Source: Chryseobacterium nakagawai
GTDB taxonomy: Bacteria; Bacteroidota; Bacteroidia; Flavobacteriales; Weeksellaceae
DNA length: 64,000 nt
NCBI RefSeq assembly: GCF_900637665.1
Contig: NZ_LR134386.1
Location: 3,278,501 to 3,342,500, forward strand
Direction: 5' to 3'
Below the pieces are notes generated by a model. That model was not told where the DNA came from. It made no database searches and was given only the letters and a program-made list of their open reading frames with translations. Made by a program: the position numbers and the translations under genes. Positions 1 through 8,804 of this stretch are shown piece after piece (within the stretch, counting starts at the first letter, position 1; each line of letters starts with the position of its first letter).

Positions 1-709
1 TTGTATTTTGAGCTTCATCAAGAATTACAAAAGCATCATCAAGGGTACGCCCTCTCATAAAGGCTAGCGGAGCTACTTCAATTACTTTCTTCTCCATAAA
101 TCCTTCCAGCTTTTCATGCGGAATCATATCACGAAGTGCGTCATATAAAGGCTGCAAATACGGATCCAGCTTCTCTTTAAGGTCTCCCGGTAAAAACCCA
201 AGACTCTCCCCTGCTTCTACAGCGGGTCTTGTCAAGATAATCCGTTTTACTTCCTTATCTCTTAAAGCTCTTGCCGCCAATGCTACACTGGTATACGTTT
301 TTCCTGTTCCGGCAGGCCCAATGGCAAAAACCATATCTTTTTTCTCTGTTTCTTTAACCAATTTTTTAAGATTGGTAGTTTTTGCTTTAATCACCTTTCC
401 ATTTACTCCTTTTACGATGATATCCTGGTCAAAGATGAGTTGTTTTTCATTTTCATCTTTAATATTCAGAAGATTTTCAACATCTTTCAACCCTATTGAG
501 TTGTTTTTCGAAATAAATTTTACAATATCATCCAGTTTTTGCTTCAGTATATCTAAAGCTTCCTGATTTCCCATTGCAAAAATATAATGGTCTCTTCCCG
601 TAATTTTAATCGTAGGGAAGCTTGATTTTAATAAGTTGAAATATTGGTTATTAACTCCATAGAAGATTTTCGCATCGATATCTTCCAGATCATAGGTCAA
701 TTCAAACAT
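1..709 (-). CDS. phoH: PhoH family P-loop ATPase (partial, 3' end outside window)
   Basis: Translating the minus strand from the ATG at 709-707 gives an open frame that runs off the left edge. It contains a Walker A motif GPAGTGKT, then LTRPAVEAGESLGFLPGDL and a Walker B-like ILDEAQNTT, all hallmarks of the PhoH/PhoL P-loop ATPases. Family members are cytoplasmic ATPases linked to phosphate starvation and RNA metabolism; the exact role here is not shown by the sequence. About 100 residues precede the P-loop, as expected for the RNA-binding-like N-terminal part of PhoH. It is divergent from the SAM hydrolase at 844. The stop codon is not in the window. Confidence 0.93.
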   Translation of the reverse strand, partial: MFELTYDLEDIDAKIFYGVNNQYFNLLKSSFPTIKITGRDHYIFAMGNQEALDILKQKLDDIVKFISKNNSIGLKDVENLLNIKDENEKQLIFDQDIIVKGVNGKVIKAKTTNLKKLVKETEKKDMVFAIGPAGTGKTYTSVALAARALRDKEVKRIILTRPAVEAGESLGFLPGDLKEKLDPYLQPLYDALRDMIPHEKLEGFMEKKVIEVAPLAFMRGRTLDDAFVILDEAQNT

Positions 710-781
710 GCAGTATTTTTATTTTTAGATTTTAAAATTAAAGCTTTTTTTCAAATTTATATCAAATTCTTTTCAACAATC

Positions 782-814
782 TTTCGGGCTTTCTTTTTAT
801 TTTAAATAACTTTG
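782..814 (+). promoter_or_regulatory. Candidate Bacteroidota promoter for the SAM hydrolase
   Basis: TAACTTTG at 807-814 matches the -7 consensus TAnnTTTG. A TTTCG lies 20 bases upstream (782-786), near the expected -33 TTTG. The transcript would start near 818 and leave about 26 bases before the ATG at 844. The -33 match is imperfect. Confidence 0.5.
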
Positions 815-843
815 CAAGACTACACTATTCTATAAAATTGCTC

Positions 844-1671
844 ATGTCAATTATTACCCTTACTTCGGATTTCGGAAATTTAGATTACAGAGTTGCCGCT
901 GTGAAAGGTAAAATTCTGTCTCTAAATCCTGAGGTTAATATTATTGATATAACCCACGACATCCAGGCATTCAATCTTATACAAACCTCATATATTGTAA
1001 GAAATGCTTATAAATATTTCCCAAAAGGAAGTATTCATATCCTTTCTGTGGACAGTTTTTACCATAAATCAAGAAAAAATATTCTTTATAAAGCTGATGG
1101 TTCTTACTTTCTGGCTGCAGACAACGGTCTCTTAAGTCTGATCTTTTTTGATATTAAACCGGAGGCAATCTACGAAATCACACTGAATAACCGTTTTGAT
1201 GATATTATTAATTTCACTTCTACGGATATTTTTGTACCGGCAGCTGTACATCTTGCCAACGGAGGTCTTCCTGAAGTAATTGGAAGAAAGATAGATACTG
1301 CTAAGCAACTGATGTTCCCAAGGGCTGTTTATAATGAATCTGAAGGAATGATTATTGGTGAAGTAACTTACATTGATAATTTCGGAAATATAATCTCAAA
1401 TATCAATCAAGATTTCTTTGAAAATATCAGCAAGGGATACAGTGGTTTTACTATAAAATTCAGAAACCTAAGCCTTTCAAGAATATTTTCCAGCCATACA
1501 GAAGTAGTTTCAGACTGGGAAAGGGAGACGGAATTCCATGGGCAGTCTGCAGCAATCTTCAATGACAGCCAGCTATTGGAACTTACAATCTATAAAGGAA
1601 GCAAGAAAAACGGAGCTAAAAGCCTGTTTGGATTGAATGTAGGTGAAAATATCTATATTGAATTCATGTAA
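844..1671 (+). CDS. SAM hydrolase / SAM hydroxide adenosyltransferase (DUF62)
   Basis: A 275-residue protein starting MSIITLTSDFG, with the N-terminal TSDFG (residues 7-11) and the DITHDI segment (about 35-40) typical of the DUF62 family. That family also includes the SAM-dependent chlorinase and fluorinase. The usual bacterial members hydrolyse S-adenosylmethionine to adenosine and methionine, and I expect that here because halogenases are rare. The ATG at 844 is preferred over an in-frame TTG at 838 because it begins at the conserved N-terminus and has a promoter at a sensible distance. It is a single gene, divergent from phoH and followed closely by the E2 gene. Confidence 0.87.
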   Translation: MSIITLTSDFGNLDYRVAAVKGKILSLNPEVNIIDITHDIQAFNLIQTSYIVRNAYKYFPKGSIHILSVDSFYHKSRKNILYKADGSYFLAADNGLLSLIFFDIKPEAIYEITLNNRFDDIINFTSTDIFVPAAVHLANGGLPEVIGRKIDTAKQLMFPRAVYNESEGMIIGEVTYIDNFGNIISNINQDFFENISKGYSGFTIKFRNLSLSRIFSSHTEVVSDWERETEFHGQSAAIFNDSQLLELTIYKGSKKNGAKSLFGLNVGENIYIEFM

Positions 1672-1706
1672 AATTATATATTTCATAAAAAAACCGATTT
1701 TTTTTA

Positions 1707-1714
1707 TATATTTG
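1707..1714 (+). promoter_or_regulatory. Candidate -7 box for the E2 gene
   Basis: TATATTTG matches TAnnTTTG exactly and lies 21 bases before the ATG at 1735. No convincing -33 TTTG is seen at the right spacing, so only the -7 half is supported. Confidence 0.4.
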
Positions 1715-1734
1715 TCAAAATCTAAAAATCAAAA

Positions 1735-3042
1735 ATGGCAGAATACAAATTATTGCTTCCTTCCATGGGAGAAGGGGTTATGGAAGCGACAATTATCACT
1801 TGGTTATTCAATGAAGGTGATAACGTAAAAGAGGATGACTCTGTAGTAGAAATTGCAACAGATAAAGTAGATTCAGACGTTCCGACACCAGTTTCGGGGA
1901 AAATCGTAAAAATTTTAAAGCAAAAAGATGAAGTTGCAAAAGTAGGTGAGGCCATTGCTATTTTAGAAATTGAAGGAGAAGGGTCTGCTTCTGAGGAAGT
2001 AACCACTGAAACACCGGCAGCTACTCCGGATACTGAAACTTTAAAAGCCATTGAGCAGCCTTTACAAACTACTGCTACATCCAATGTAGAATTCTCAGGA
2101 GATCTTTATCTATCTCCACTTGTAAAATCAATTGCACAACAGGAAAATATTTCTGAAACCGAACTAAAATCCATCAAAGGAAACGGTTTAGAAGGAAGAA
2201 TTACTAAGGAAGATATATTAGCATATGTTGCTAACAGAGGAAGCCAGCCTGCTCAGCAAGCAGCTCCGGCACAGGCAGCCTCTACTCCAAAACCTGCAGT
2301 TTCTGCTCCGGCAGCGACAATTTCTGCAGGCGCAGGTGATGAGATCATTCCTATGGACAGAATGAGAAAGATCATCGCTGAAAACATGGTAAAAGCAAAA
2401 CAAATTGCTCCCCACGTTACTTCTTTCATTGAAACAGACGTTACCAACGTTGTAAAATGGAGAAACAAAAACAAAGCGATCTTCGAAAAGCGTGAAGGTG
2501 AAAAACTTACTTTCATGCCTATTTTCGTAAAAGCTGTAGTAAAAGCAATTCAGGATTTCCCAATGATCAATGTTTCTGTAAGTGGTGAAAATATCATCAA
2601 AAAGAAAAATATCAACATCGGTATGGCAACCGCTCTGCCAGACGGAAACCTTATTGTTCCTGTAATCAAAAATGCAGACCAGTTATCTCTTTCGGGTCTT
2701 GCTAAAGCCATCAATGATTTAGCTTACAGAGCAAGAAATAAGAAATTAAGACCAGAAGATACTCAAGGAGCAACGTATACTATTTCTAACGTAGGAAGCT
2801 TTGGGAACCTTATGGGAACTCCAATTATTCCTCAACCACAGGTTGCGATCCTTGCCATTGGAGCTATCGTTAAGAAGCCTGCGGTTCTTGAAACAGCAGA
2901 TGGTGATGTAATTGCTATCAGAAACTTAATGTTTATGTCTCATTCTTATGACCACAGAGTGGTAGATGGATCTTTAGGAGGAATGATGTTGAAACATGTT
3001 CACGACTATCTTGAAAACTGGGATCTGAACACGGAAATATAA
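1735..3042 (+). CDS. 2-oxoacid dehydrogenase E2 (lipoyl acyltransferase)
   Basis: 435 residues with the full E2 layout. An N-terminal lipoyl domain carries the lipoylated lysine at about residue 44 in ATDKVDSDVP. A peripheral E3/E1-binding domain spans about 126-165 (YLSPLVKS...GLEGRITKEDILAYV). An Ala/Pro-rich linker follows, then a catalytic acyltransferase domain with HRVVDG at 407-412 (catalytic His407). The lipoyl motif and overall look fit branched-chain 2-oxoacid (or pyruvate) complexes rather than 2-oxoglutarate, whose E2 is encoded separately at 19507-20760. No E1 or E3 gene is adjacent, so the partner subunits must be elsewhere. The substrate cannot be fixed from this gene alone. 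Confidence 0.85.
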   Translation: MAEYKLLLPSMGEGVMEATIITWLFNEGDNVKEDDSVVEIATDKVDSDVPTPVSGKIVKILKQKDEVAKVGEAIAILEIEGEGSASEEVTTETPAATPDTETLKAIEQPLQTTATSNVEFSGDLYLSPLVKSIAQQENISETELKSIKGNGLEGRITKEDILAYVANRGSQPAQQAAPAQAASTPKPAVSAPAATISAGAGDEIIPMDRMRKIIAENMVKAKQIAPHVTSFIETDVTNVVKWRNKNKAIFEKREGEKLTFMPIFVKAVVKAIQDFPMINVSVSGENIIKKKNINIGMATALPDGNLIVPVIKNADQLSLSGLAKAINDLAYRARNKKLRPEDTQGATYTISNVGSFGNLMGTPIIPQPQVAILAIGAIVKKPAVLETADGDVIAIRNLMFMSHSYDHRVVDGSLGGMMLKHVHDYLENWDLNTEI

Positions 3043-3100
3043 GTAATAAGTAATCAGCAATGGGTAGTTTACTTGATGCTGATTATATACCAGATATAAA

Positions 3101-3130
3101 ACCTTCGATTTTTGATCGGAGGTTTTTTTT
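3101..3130 (+). terminator. Rho-independent terminator after E2 gene
   Basis: An 8-bp stem (CCTTCGAT with ATCGGAGG, one G-U pair) is followed by a run of eight T. It lies 60 bases after the E2 stop on the same strand. Confidence 0.8.
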
Positions 3131-3217
3131 ATTTCTCACTAAGTATCTTTGAATTGAAGAGTAATACAACTGTAGGTTGAATTGTCTTATATAGAACAGA
3201 ACCCATTACAATTACTT

Positions 3218-4648
3218 ATGAAACAATTCATTTTGGTCACATTCGCTTTAAGCATTTCGGTGACAGCCTATTCTCAGAAAGCTGTTTCATCAGCATTAAT
3301 AGATCAATACGTAAAAGAAGTTATTAAAATCAACCAGATTCCCGGTTTGGCTATTGGTATTATAAAAGATGACAAGATCATTTTTCAACAGTATTATGGT
3401 ACGGAGACCCTTGAAAATAACAAAAAGGTTGATTCAAATTCAATGTTCAGAATATATTCTACATCAAAGTTAATGTCAAATATTGGTATTTTTCAATTGA
3501 TTGAAAAAGGTCAGTTATCTTTGGAAGACAACCTCTCAAAGCATCTTGAAAATTTACCTAAAGAATGGCAGGAGGTGAAGATAAAAAATTTATTGACTCA
3601 TTCTTCGGGAATTCCTAATCTTATTGCTTTTAATGATCTTTCAGCAGATGATTCTAATGCTAAAGTTTTTGAACGGCTGACAAAAGAAAAAATGGAATTT
3701 AAAACAGGAAATCAATTCAGGTATAATCAGACAAATTACCTTCTTCTTACCATGATTATTGAAAAAATAACGGGACAGTCTTTTGAAAATTTCATCCTGA
3801 ACAATCAGTTTTCCGATTCTAAAAACGAAATTGTTTTTTCTTCAAACGCTATCGAAAAAATACCTAAACGTGTTGTAAAATACAATTACAATCCCGAGAA
3901 GAAGCAATACGAAAAATCTACTGATATTAGCGGAACAAGAGCTCATTCGGCCAACGGAATAGCGATAACACTTCCTGCATTTTTAAAATGGAGCATTCAT
4001 CTTAGTAAAAATGATTTATTAAATCAAAAAACAAAGGAAATGATGTGGCAGCCCTTTGATTTTGGCAATAAAAAAGATGTTTTTGCTTATGGCTGGGATA
4101 TCAATAAGGTAAACAATATCACTTCTTACGCTTTTTCTGGTGGAAATGTAAGCGCCTATAAAATTTACCCACAGAATAATATGGCTATCATCATGATGTC
4201 TAACGGATATAACTTATTCCCTATTCAGTATAGGATCATTAATCATATTGCTTCTATGATTGATAAAAATCTAACAGATGATTATTCATTGGCAGATGAA
4301 ACCATTATTTCTGAATTTTCTAAAAAGAATAATCCTGATGCGGAGAAAATCTATTATTCCATAAAAGTAAAAAATCCAAAGTGGAATTTTGAGAACACCC
4401 TGAATGATATAGGTTATATTTTACTGAGAAATTCAAGAATTGATGAGGCTGTTAAGGTTTTTGCTTTAAATGCTAAGGAAAATCCACAGTCGGCAAATGC
4501 TTTTGATAGTTTGGGTGAAGGCTATTTTTATGCTAAGAATTACGTTTTGGCTTTAGATAATTATAAAAAATCATTAGCAATAAATCCTGAAAATACCAAT
4601 GCTGAAAAAATGATTCATACAATAGAAGACCTGATAAAAAAGAAATAA
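3218..4648 (+). CDS. Secreted class C beta-lactamase-like serine hydrolase with TPR tail
   Basis: The protein begins MKQFILVTFALSISVTAYSQ, a signal peptide with a typical Bacteroidota SQ cleavage region, so export is likely. The ATG at 3218 is chosen over an upstream TTG because it starts the signal peptide. The hydrolase domain (about residues 25-350) has the SxxK motif as STSK. The second motif reads YNQ where the family usually has YxN, and the third motif area reads FSGG rather than H/K-S/T-G. The last 100 residues look like TPR helices (GYFYAKNYVLALDNYKKSL). Relatives are peptidases, esterases and D-alanyl-peptide hydrolases; the substrate is unknown. It is a single gene between two terminators. 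Confidence 0.82.
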   Translation: MKQFILVTFALSISVTAYSQKAVSSALIDQYVKEVIKINQIPGLAIGIIKDDKIIFQQYYGTETLENNKKVDSNSMFRIYSTSKLMSNIGIFQLIEKGQLSLEDNLSKHLENLPKEWQEVKIKNLLTHSSGIPNLIAFNDLSADDSNAKVFERLTKEKMEFKTGNQFRYNQTNYLLLTMIIEKITGQSFENFILNNQFSDSKNEIVFSSNAIEKIPKRVVKYNYNPEKKQYEKSTDISGTRAHSANGIAITLPAFLKWSIHLSKNDLLNQKTKEMMWQPFDFGNKKDVFAYGWDINKVNNITSYAFSGGNVSAYKIYPQNNMAIIMMSNGYNLFPIQYRIINHIASMIDKNLTDDYSLADETIISEFSKKNNPDAEKIYYSIKVKNPKWNFENTLNDIGYILLRNSRIDEAVKVFALNAKENPQSANAFDSLGEGYFYAKNYVLALDNYKKSLAINPENTNAEKMIHTIEDLIKKK

Positions 4649-4743
4649 TTTCTGCTTTATCTCGATCAGAACTTTGTCTAAGTATTATTGTATTGCATTG
4701 ACAATAGCTGATTAGAACCCGTTAGTATATTTAAAATAGCAAT

Positions 4744-4770
4744 CCTTCGGTTTTTAATCGAAGGTTTTTT
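4744..4770 (+). terminator. Terminator in the 4649-4972 gap
   Basis: A perfect 6-bp stem CCTTCG/CGAAGG with a 9-base loop and six T. It lies about 95 bases after the serine hydrolase stop. It resembles the terminator at 3101-3130 in stem sequence. I see nothing else that can be supported in the 4649-4972 stretch. Confidence 0.75.
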
Positions 4771-4972
4771 GTTGGATTTCTGTCTTAAAATTTTATCTTT
4801 AAACAAACTATTAGGAGTGGAATTAGGTTTCAAAATAGAGATTAAAAATAATATTGCGGACTTAAGAACACCTAAGATGTTGAACATTGATAATGCTTTA
4901 ATAGTTTCAATTTTTTAGAAGAGCCCTAAATGTTAGTTTATTTGCCGTAATTTCATCCCTCAAAACCAACAA

Positions 4973-6322
4973 ATGCTGAAAATCCTTGTCCTTATTCGAA
5001 CATCCCTGAAAAAATCATTTGATAATATCCGGAATGAACAGTTGAAAAACAACCTTCTTCAGGCTATTCCTTTCTGGATAGGGTCTGTGATTACAGGTTT
5101 TTTTGCAGTATTATATGCTCAGATATTTGCCTGGGGTGAAAACCTTATGAATTTTATCTTTGACTGGCATGCATGGATGATCTTCATTATTGCTCCTATT
5201 GGATTTGTGCTTTCCTGGTGGTTGGTTAAAGAATTTGCACCCAATGCTAAAGGAAGCGGTATTCCGCAGGTGATGGCGGCTGTGGAACTTGCCAATCCTA
5301 AAGAACATAACAAAATCAGAAGCCTTTTAAGCTTAAAAATCATCTTCTTTAAAATTATTTCTTCTGTTGTTTTGGTGATTGGTGGTGGTGCTGTAGGTCG
5401 TGAAGGACCTACAATTCAGATCGCGGGTTCTGTTTTCAGAAAGGTTAATGAATACCTTCCTGATTGGTGGCCTAAGATCTCTAAGAAAAACATGATCATG
5501 ACAGGTGCCGCGGCCGGACTTGCCGCAGCTTTTAACACTCCTCTTGGAGGAATTGTATTTGCAGTAGAGGAATTATCCAAAACACACATCAACTACTTTA
5601 AAACAGCTTTATTTACAGCGGTTATTATTGCTGGTCTCACGGCCCAAACGTTAGCTGGATCTTATTTATATTTAGGCTATCCAAAAACCAATGACGTTTC
5701 TCTAATGGTGATGTTTCCCATCGTACTTGTAGCAGCTACAGCCGGAATTATGGCCAGCCAGCTTTCCGTTATTATGCTAAAAATTAATGGCTGGAAAAAG
5801 AAAACACTGAAAACAGATAAAGCGAATGTTGTATTTTTGATTGTATGTGCTTTAATCATTGCATCGATCGCCTATTTTATCAATAGGGAAATTCTAGGAT
5901 CAGGAAAAGAAATTATGGAACGGGTACTTTTTACAAAAGATAAACATGAAGACTGGTATGTTCCCATTTTAAGAATGCTTGGTCCTGCCCTATCTTTTAC
6001 TTCCGGAGGAGCCGGTGGTATTTTTGCACCAGCCCTGACTGCCGGAGCAAGTATTGGTTCTGTTATTTCAGGGGTTATTCATTTAACTCCCAATGAAACC
6101 AATGTAGTCATTTTAGGTGGAATGGTAGCTTTTCTTACCGGAATTACACGTGCCCCATTTACATCAGCCATCATTGTACTAGAAATGACTGACAGGCATT
6201 CTTTAATTTTTCATTTAATGCTTGCCGGCATGGTTTCTTCTATTGCTTCAATCTTGGTAAGCAGACATTCCTTATATGATGTATTAAAAGTAAATTTTCT
6301 AACAGAACTCCGGAAAGACTAA
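4973..6322 (+). CDS. ClC family chloride channel / H+-Cl- antiporter
   Basis: A 449-residue polytopic membrane protein with the ClC signature loops: GSGIP at 94-98, GREGP at 142-146, and GGIFAPALTAGA in the C-terminal half. The gating glutamate in GREGP is present. In the family this residue is required for proton coupling, so an exchanger is more likely than a pure channel, but this is inference. There is no C-terminal CBS pair, so it is the short bacterial form. It would sit in the inner membrane and exchange Cl- (or another anion) for H+. It is a single gene with a shared terminator at its end. Confidence 0.93.
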   Translation: MLKILVLIRTSLKKSFDNIRNEQLKNNLLQAIPFWIGSVITGFFAVLYAQIFAWGENLMNFIFDWHAWMIFIIAPIGFVLSWWLVKEFAPNAKGSGIPQVMAAVELANPKEHNKIRSLLSLKIIFFKIISSVVLVIGGGAVGREGPTIQIAGSVFRKVNEYLPDWWPKISKKNMIMTGAAAGLAAAFNTPLGGIVFAVEELSKTHINYFKTALFTAVIIAGLTAQTLAGSYLYLGYPKTNDVSLMVMFPIVLVAATAGIMASQLSVIMLKINGWKKKTLKTDKANVVFLIVCALIIASIAYFINREILGSGKEIMERVLFTKDKHEDWYVPILRMLGPALSFTSGGAGGIFAPALTAGASIGSVISGVIHLTPNETNVVILGGMVAFLTGITRAPFTSAIIVLEMTDRHSLIFHLMLAGMVSSIASILVSRHSLYDVLKVNFLTELRKD

Positions 6323-6334
6323 ACATATTAATTA

Positions 6335-6363
6335 AAAAAGACCTGTTTTACAGGTCTTTTTTA
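6335..6363. terminator. Bidirectional terminator between clc and the 6348-6950 gene
   Basis: AAAAAGACCTGT pairs with ACAGGTCTTTTT with a very short loop, and has A and T runs on both sides, so it can work on both strands. The stop codon of the leftward gene (6348-6350) lies inside the hairpin. Confidence 0.85.
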
Positions 6364-6950
6364 AGCATTATCTTTAAATCTTTCATGGCCTCTAAAACAT
6401 CAGCTGCCACTTCATAATCAGTAAGTTTAATCACCAACTTACTCAATTCTCTTTTAGATTTTGTAATTTTATAGGTAACAATATTTAAATATGCAATATT
6501 ATCTTTTCTTTTTGACGGGTCATGAAAAGCCACTACTTTGCTAAGATCCCAAAAGTCACCTGCATGAATAATCTTACCTTTAGCATTCAATGAATTGATC
6601 TTAATATTTTCTCCATCAAACTCAGCATTCAGAGACAAATCATTTCTGTCACGGTCAATTCCGTACTCATTGATCTTCGCAATGATCAGGCTTTTGGCTT
6701 CATCTACGGTTTTATATTTTCCTAAAATTTCAGTTTTTCCATTGCTATAGGTTATTTCGTAGACTTCCGATTTATCCATAGAATGGTTTGGACCATCAGG
6801 ATTATCCAATTCCTTATAAGTAATATTAGAAGGGCCAATTTCTATAAGTTTAACATCTACAGAATTTCCGTTCTTTTTGGTGATTTTGTCCTGAGAATAA
6901 AATAAACTTCCCGCCAGGAGTAATGGTAATACGTAATAATTAATTTTCAT
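6348..6950 (-). CDS. Exported protein of unknown function
   Basis: 200 residues starting MKINYYVLPLLLAGSLFYSQ, a clear signal peptide. The mature part opens with a short beta-rich stretch (KKNGNSVDVKLIEIGPSNITYKEL split by turns) of the kind seen in many small Bacteroidota exported proteins. It continues as a mixed alpha/beta region ending KKDL. I do not recognise a domain or a catalytic motif. The gene stands alone, convergent with clc and sharing its terminator. Confidence 0.75.
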   Translation of the reverse strand: MKINYYVLPLLLAGSLFYSQDKITKKNGNSVDVKLIEIGPSNITYKELDNPDGPNHSMDKSEVYEITYSNGKTEILGKYKTVDEAKSLIIAKINEYGIDRDRNDLSLNAEFDGENIKINSLNAKGKIIHAGDFWDLSKVVAFHDPSKRKDNIAYLNIVTYKITKSKRELSKLVIKLTDYEVAADVLEAMKDLKIMLKKDL

Positions 6951-7263
6951 TGTATGATAAATTTGTTTTTCTGATTAAAAGTCAAAACCAGAATGCAAAA
7001 ATCAGTCCTCAACAACAAAAAGCAATCGCAAATCTGGCTATATTAAATTAGAAATAAAAGTATGCTTTTAAAATCCTGCAAATCAGCATTAAAAAAATCA
7101 TATTTTTTTTTAAAAAAAAAGTCAATGATAATAAGTGTTTACACTATTTCAATATTTATTATCCTTGGTTTAAATGTTTTATAGTTCAATAATATTATCC
7201 CTTATTAATACCGGGCAACTTTTAATCTATCCCACTTAACCTTTAACTATTCGATAGAAACTA

Positions 7264-7294
7264 TTGCATATTACAAATATATTCTCTAATTTTG
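7264..7294 (+). promoter_or_regulatory. Promoter of the rpsF operon
   Basis: A complete Bacteroidota promoter: TTG at 7264-7266, a 20-base spacer, and TAATTTTG at 7287-7294 (-7 box TAnnTTTG). Transcription should start near 7298 and give a leader of about 30 bases. The rest of the 6951-7263 gap is AT-rich with A/T runs, and I see no gene in it. Confidence 0.8.
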
Positions 7295-7327
7295 CACCTC
7301 GAAATAATTAACAAATATTTTAACATT

Positions 7328-7669
7328 ATGAACAATTACGAAACTGTTTTCATTTTAACTCCCGTTCTATCTGAGTCACAGGTAGAGGAAGCAGTGAACA
7401 AGTATGTAGATCTTATCAAAGAAAAGAACTGCGAAATCGTTGCTAAAGAAAACTGGGGATTAAAAAAATTAGCTTACCCAATCCAATTGAAAAAGAATGG
7501 GTTCTATACTTTAATCGAATTTAAAGGAGAAGGTTCTGTAGTAGCTGACTTAGAATTAGCATTCAAGCGTGACGAGAGAGTAATCCGTTACCTTACTACA
7601 AAACTTGACAAGCATGCTATTGAGTACGCTGTAACAAGAAGAGCTAAAGTAAAAGCAGCTAAAGCTTAA
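7328..7669 (+). CDS. rpsF: 30S ribosomal protein bS6
   Basis: 113 residues starting [16 protein letters not shown], with the bS6 core [17 protein letters not shown] and [15 protein letters not shown]. It binds 16S rRNA with bS18, encoded next. The ATG at 7328 is used because an upstream in-frame TTG at 7292 overlaps the promoter -7 box. It is the first gene of rpsF-rpsR-rplI; no ssb or priB lies between as in enterobacteria. Confidence 0.97.
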   Translation: MNNYETVFILTPVLSESQVEEAVNKYVDLIKEKNCEIVAKENWGLKKLAYPIQLKKNGFYTLIEFKGEGSVVADLELAFKRDERVIRYLTTKLDKHAIEYAVTRRAKVKAAKA

Positions 7670-7702
7670 TTAATTAACCCTATTTTTTAAAAAAGACAAG
7701 AC

Positions 7703-8005
7703 ATGGCAATAGATGAAATGGCTAAACAAGCCTCAGCTGGAGGAGAATCAGAAGTAAAATTCCTTACTCCACTTGATATCAACACAAAATCTGAAAAGAA
7801 ATATTGTAGATTCAAAAAATACGGAATTAAGCACGTTGATTACAAAGATGCTGATTTCTTATTACAGTTTGTAAACGAGCAAGGTAAAATCTTACCAAGA
7901 AGATACACTGGAACTTCTTTAAAATACCAAAGAAAAGTTTCTGCTGCTATCAAAAGAGCAAGACACCTTTCTTTACTACCTTACGTAGCTGACTTATTGA
8001 AATAA
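7703..8005 (+). CDS. rpsR: 30S ribosomal protein bS18
   Basis: 100 residues with the bS18 core [18 protein letters not shown] and [17 protein letters not shown]. It partners bS6 in the small-subunit platform. It carries about 18 extra N-terminal residues ([17 protein letters not shown]) before the core, which is common in Bacteroidota. It lies 33 bases after rpsF and is separated from rplI by a hairpin at 8020-8045. Confidence 0.97.
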   Translation: MAIDEMAKQASAGGESEVKFLTPLDINTKSEKKYCRFKKYGIKHVDYKDADFLLQFVNEQGKILPRRYTGTSLKYQRKVSAAIKRARHLSLLPYVADLLK

Positions 8006-8019
8006 GACAAAAAATAAAT

Positions 8020-8045
8020 AAAAGAAGAGAGCAATCTCTTCTTTT
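8020..8045 (+). terminator. Hairpin with GCAA tetraloop between rpsR and rplI
   Basis: An 11-bp perfect stem AAAAGAAGAGA/TCTCTTCTTTT is closed by the loop GCAA, a stable GNRA-type tetraloop. The 3' arm ends in four T but no longer T run follows. It could be a partial terminator, an attenuator or an mRNA processing site that sets rplI level relative to rpsF-rpsR. Confidence 0.6.
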
Positions 8046-8117
8046 GTTGCTGAATAAATAATTAATTCTAACTTGATTTTAGACACAACTCTAAAATCTT
8101 AAAAAAGGACAACAACA

Positions 8118-8621
8118 ATGGATATCATCCTAAAACAAGACGTAGAAAACTTAGGACTTGAGTTTGATACAGTAAGCGTAAAGCCAGGTTATGCTAGAAA
8201 CTTCTTACTTCCTCAGGGAATTGCACTTTTGGCTACCCCTAAAAACAAAGCAGCTCTTGAAGCAACTTTGGAAGCTAGAAAAGAAGAAGAAGCTAAATTA
8301 ATCGCTGCTGCTAACGCTGTAGTAGATCAATTGAAGAAAACTTCTATCACTATTCCTGCAAAAGTAGGTTCTGGTGATAAATTATTCGGATCTATCAACA
8401 ATGCAGATCTTTCTGCTGCTCTTGCTAAAGCTGGAGTTTCTGTAGAGAAGAAATACATCAAAATCCCAGGGAACACTATTAAGAGAACTGGTAAAGTAAC
8501 TGCAAACATCAGATTACACAGAAACGTTGAGTACAATTTCGAATTCGATATCGTATCTGACGCTCCAGTTGTAGCTGCACCTGCTGCAAAGAAAGAAGAA
8601 GCTAAATCTGAAGAAGCTTAA
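8118..8621 (+). CDS. rplI: 50S ribosomal protein bL9
   Basis: 167 residues starting MDIILKQDVENLGL, with the bL9 signature GYARNFLLPQGIALLAT, a long connecting helix, and a C-terminal RNA-binding domain. It ends with a charged Ala/Lys/Glu tail (AAPAAKKEEAKSEEA) that makes it slightly longer than the usual form of about 150 residues. It belongs to the large subunit near the L1 stalk. It is the last gene of the operon and is followed by a strong terminator. Confidence 0.97.
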   Translation: MDIILKQDVENLGLEFDTVSVKPGYARNFLLPQGIALLATPKNKAALEATLEARKEEEAKLIAAANAVVDQLKKTSITIPAKVGSGDKLFGSINNADLSAALAKAGVSVEKKYIKIPGNTIKRTGKVTANIRLHRNVEYNFEFDIVSDAPVVAAPAAKKEEAKSEEA

Positions 8622-8651
8622 TAAGCGACTGAGATTTTCTCACCATACAAG

Positions 8652-8680
8652 ACCACTTCATTTATTTGAAGTGGTTTTTT
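8652..8680 (+). terminator. Terminator of the rpsF-rpsR-rplI operon
   Basis: A perfect 9-bp stem ACCACTTCA/TGAAGTGGT with a 6-base loop and a T run, 30 bases after the rplI stop. Confidence 0.92.
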
Positions 8681-8804
8681 TCTGATCAAAAAATCCCCTC
8701 TTCAGAAAAGAGATACAGAAAATTCTAACAAGCAATAATATAAAATATTTTCATCCCATATCTCTAAACACGCGTCACAATTCTCTCGTTCTAAACCCCT
8801 CAAA

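Noticed and set aside
844..1671. Fluorinase or chlorinase
   Set aside because: The gene belongs to the broad DUF62 family; no neighbouring halometabolite genes are present and hydrolase members are far more common.
4678..4887. Leftward 69-codon open frame
   Set aside because: It overlaps the terminator at 4744-4770 and has no recognisable product or promoter.
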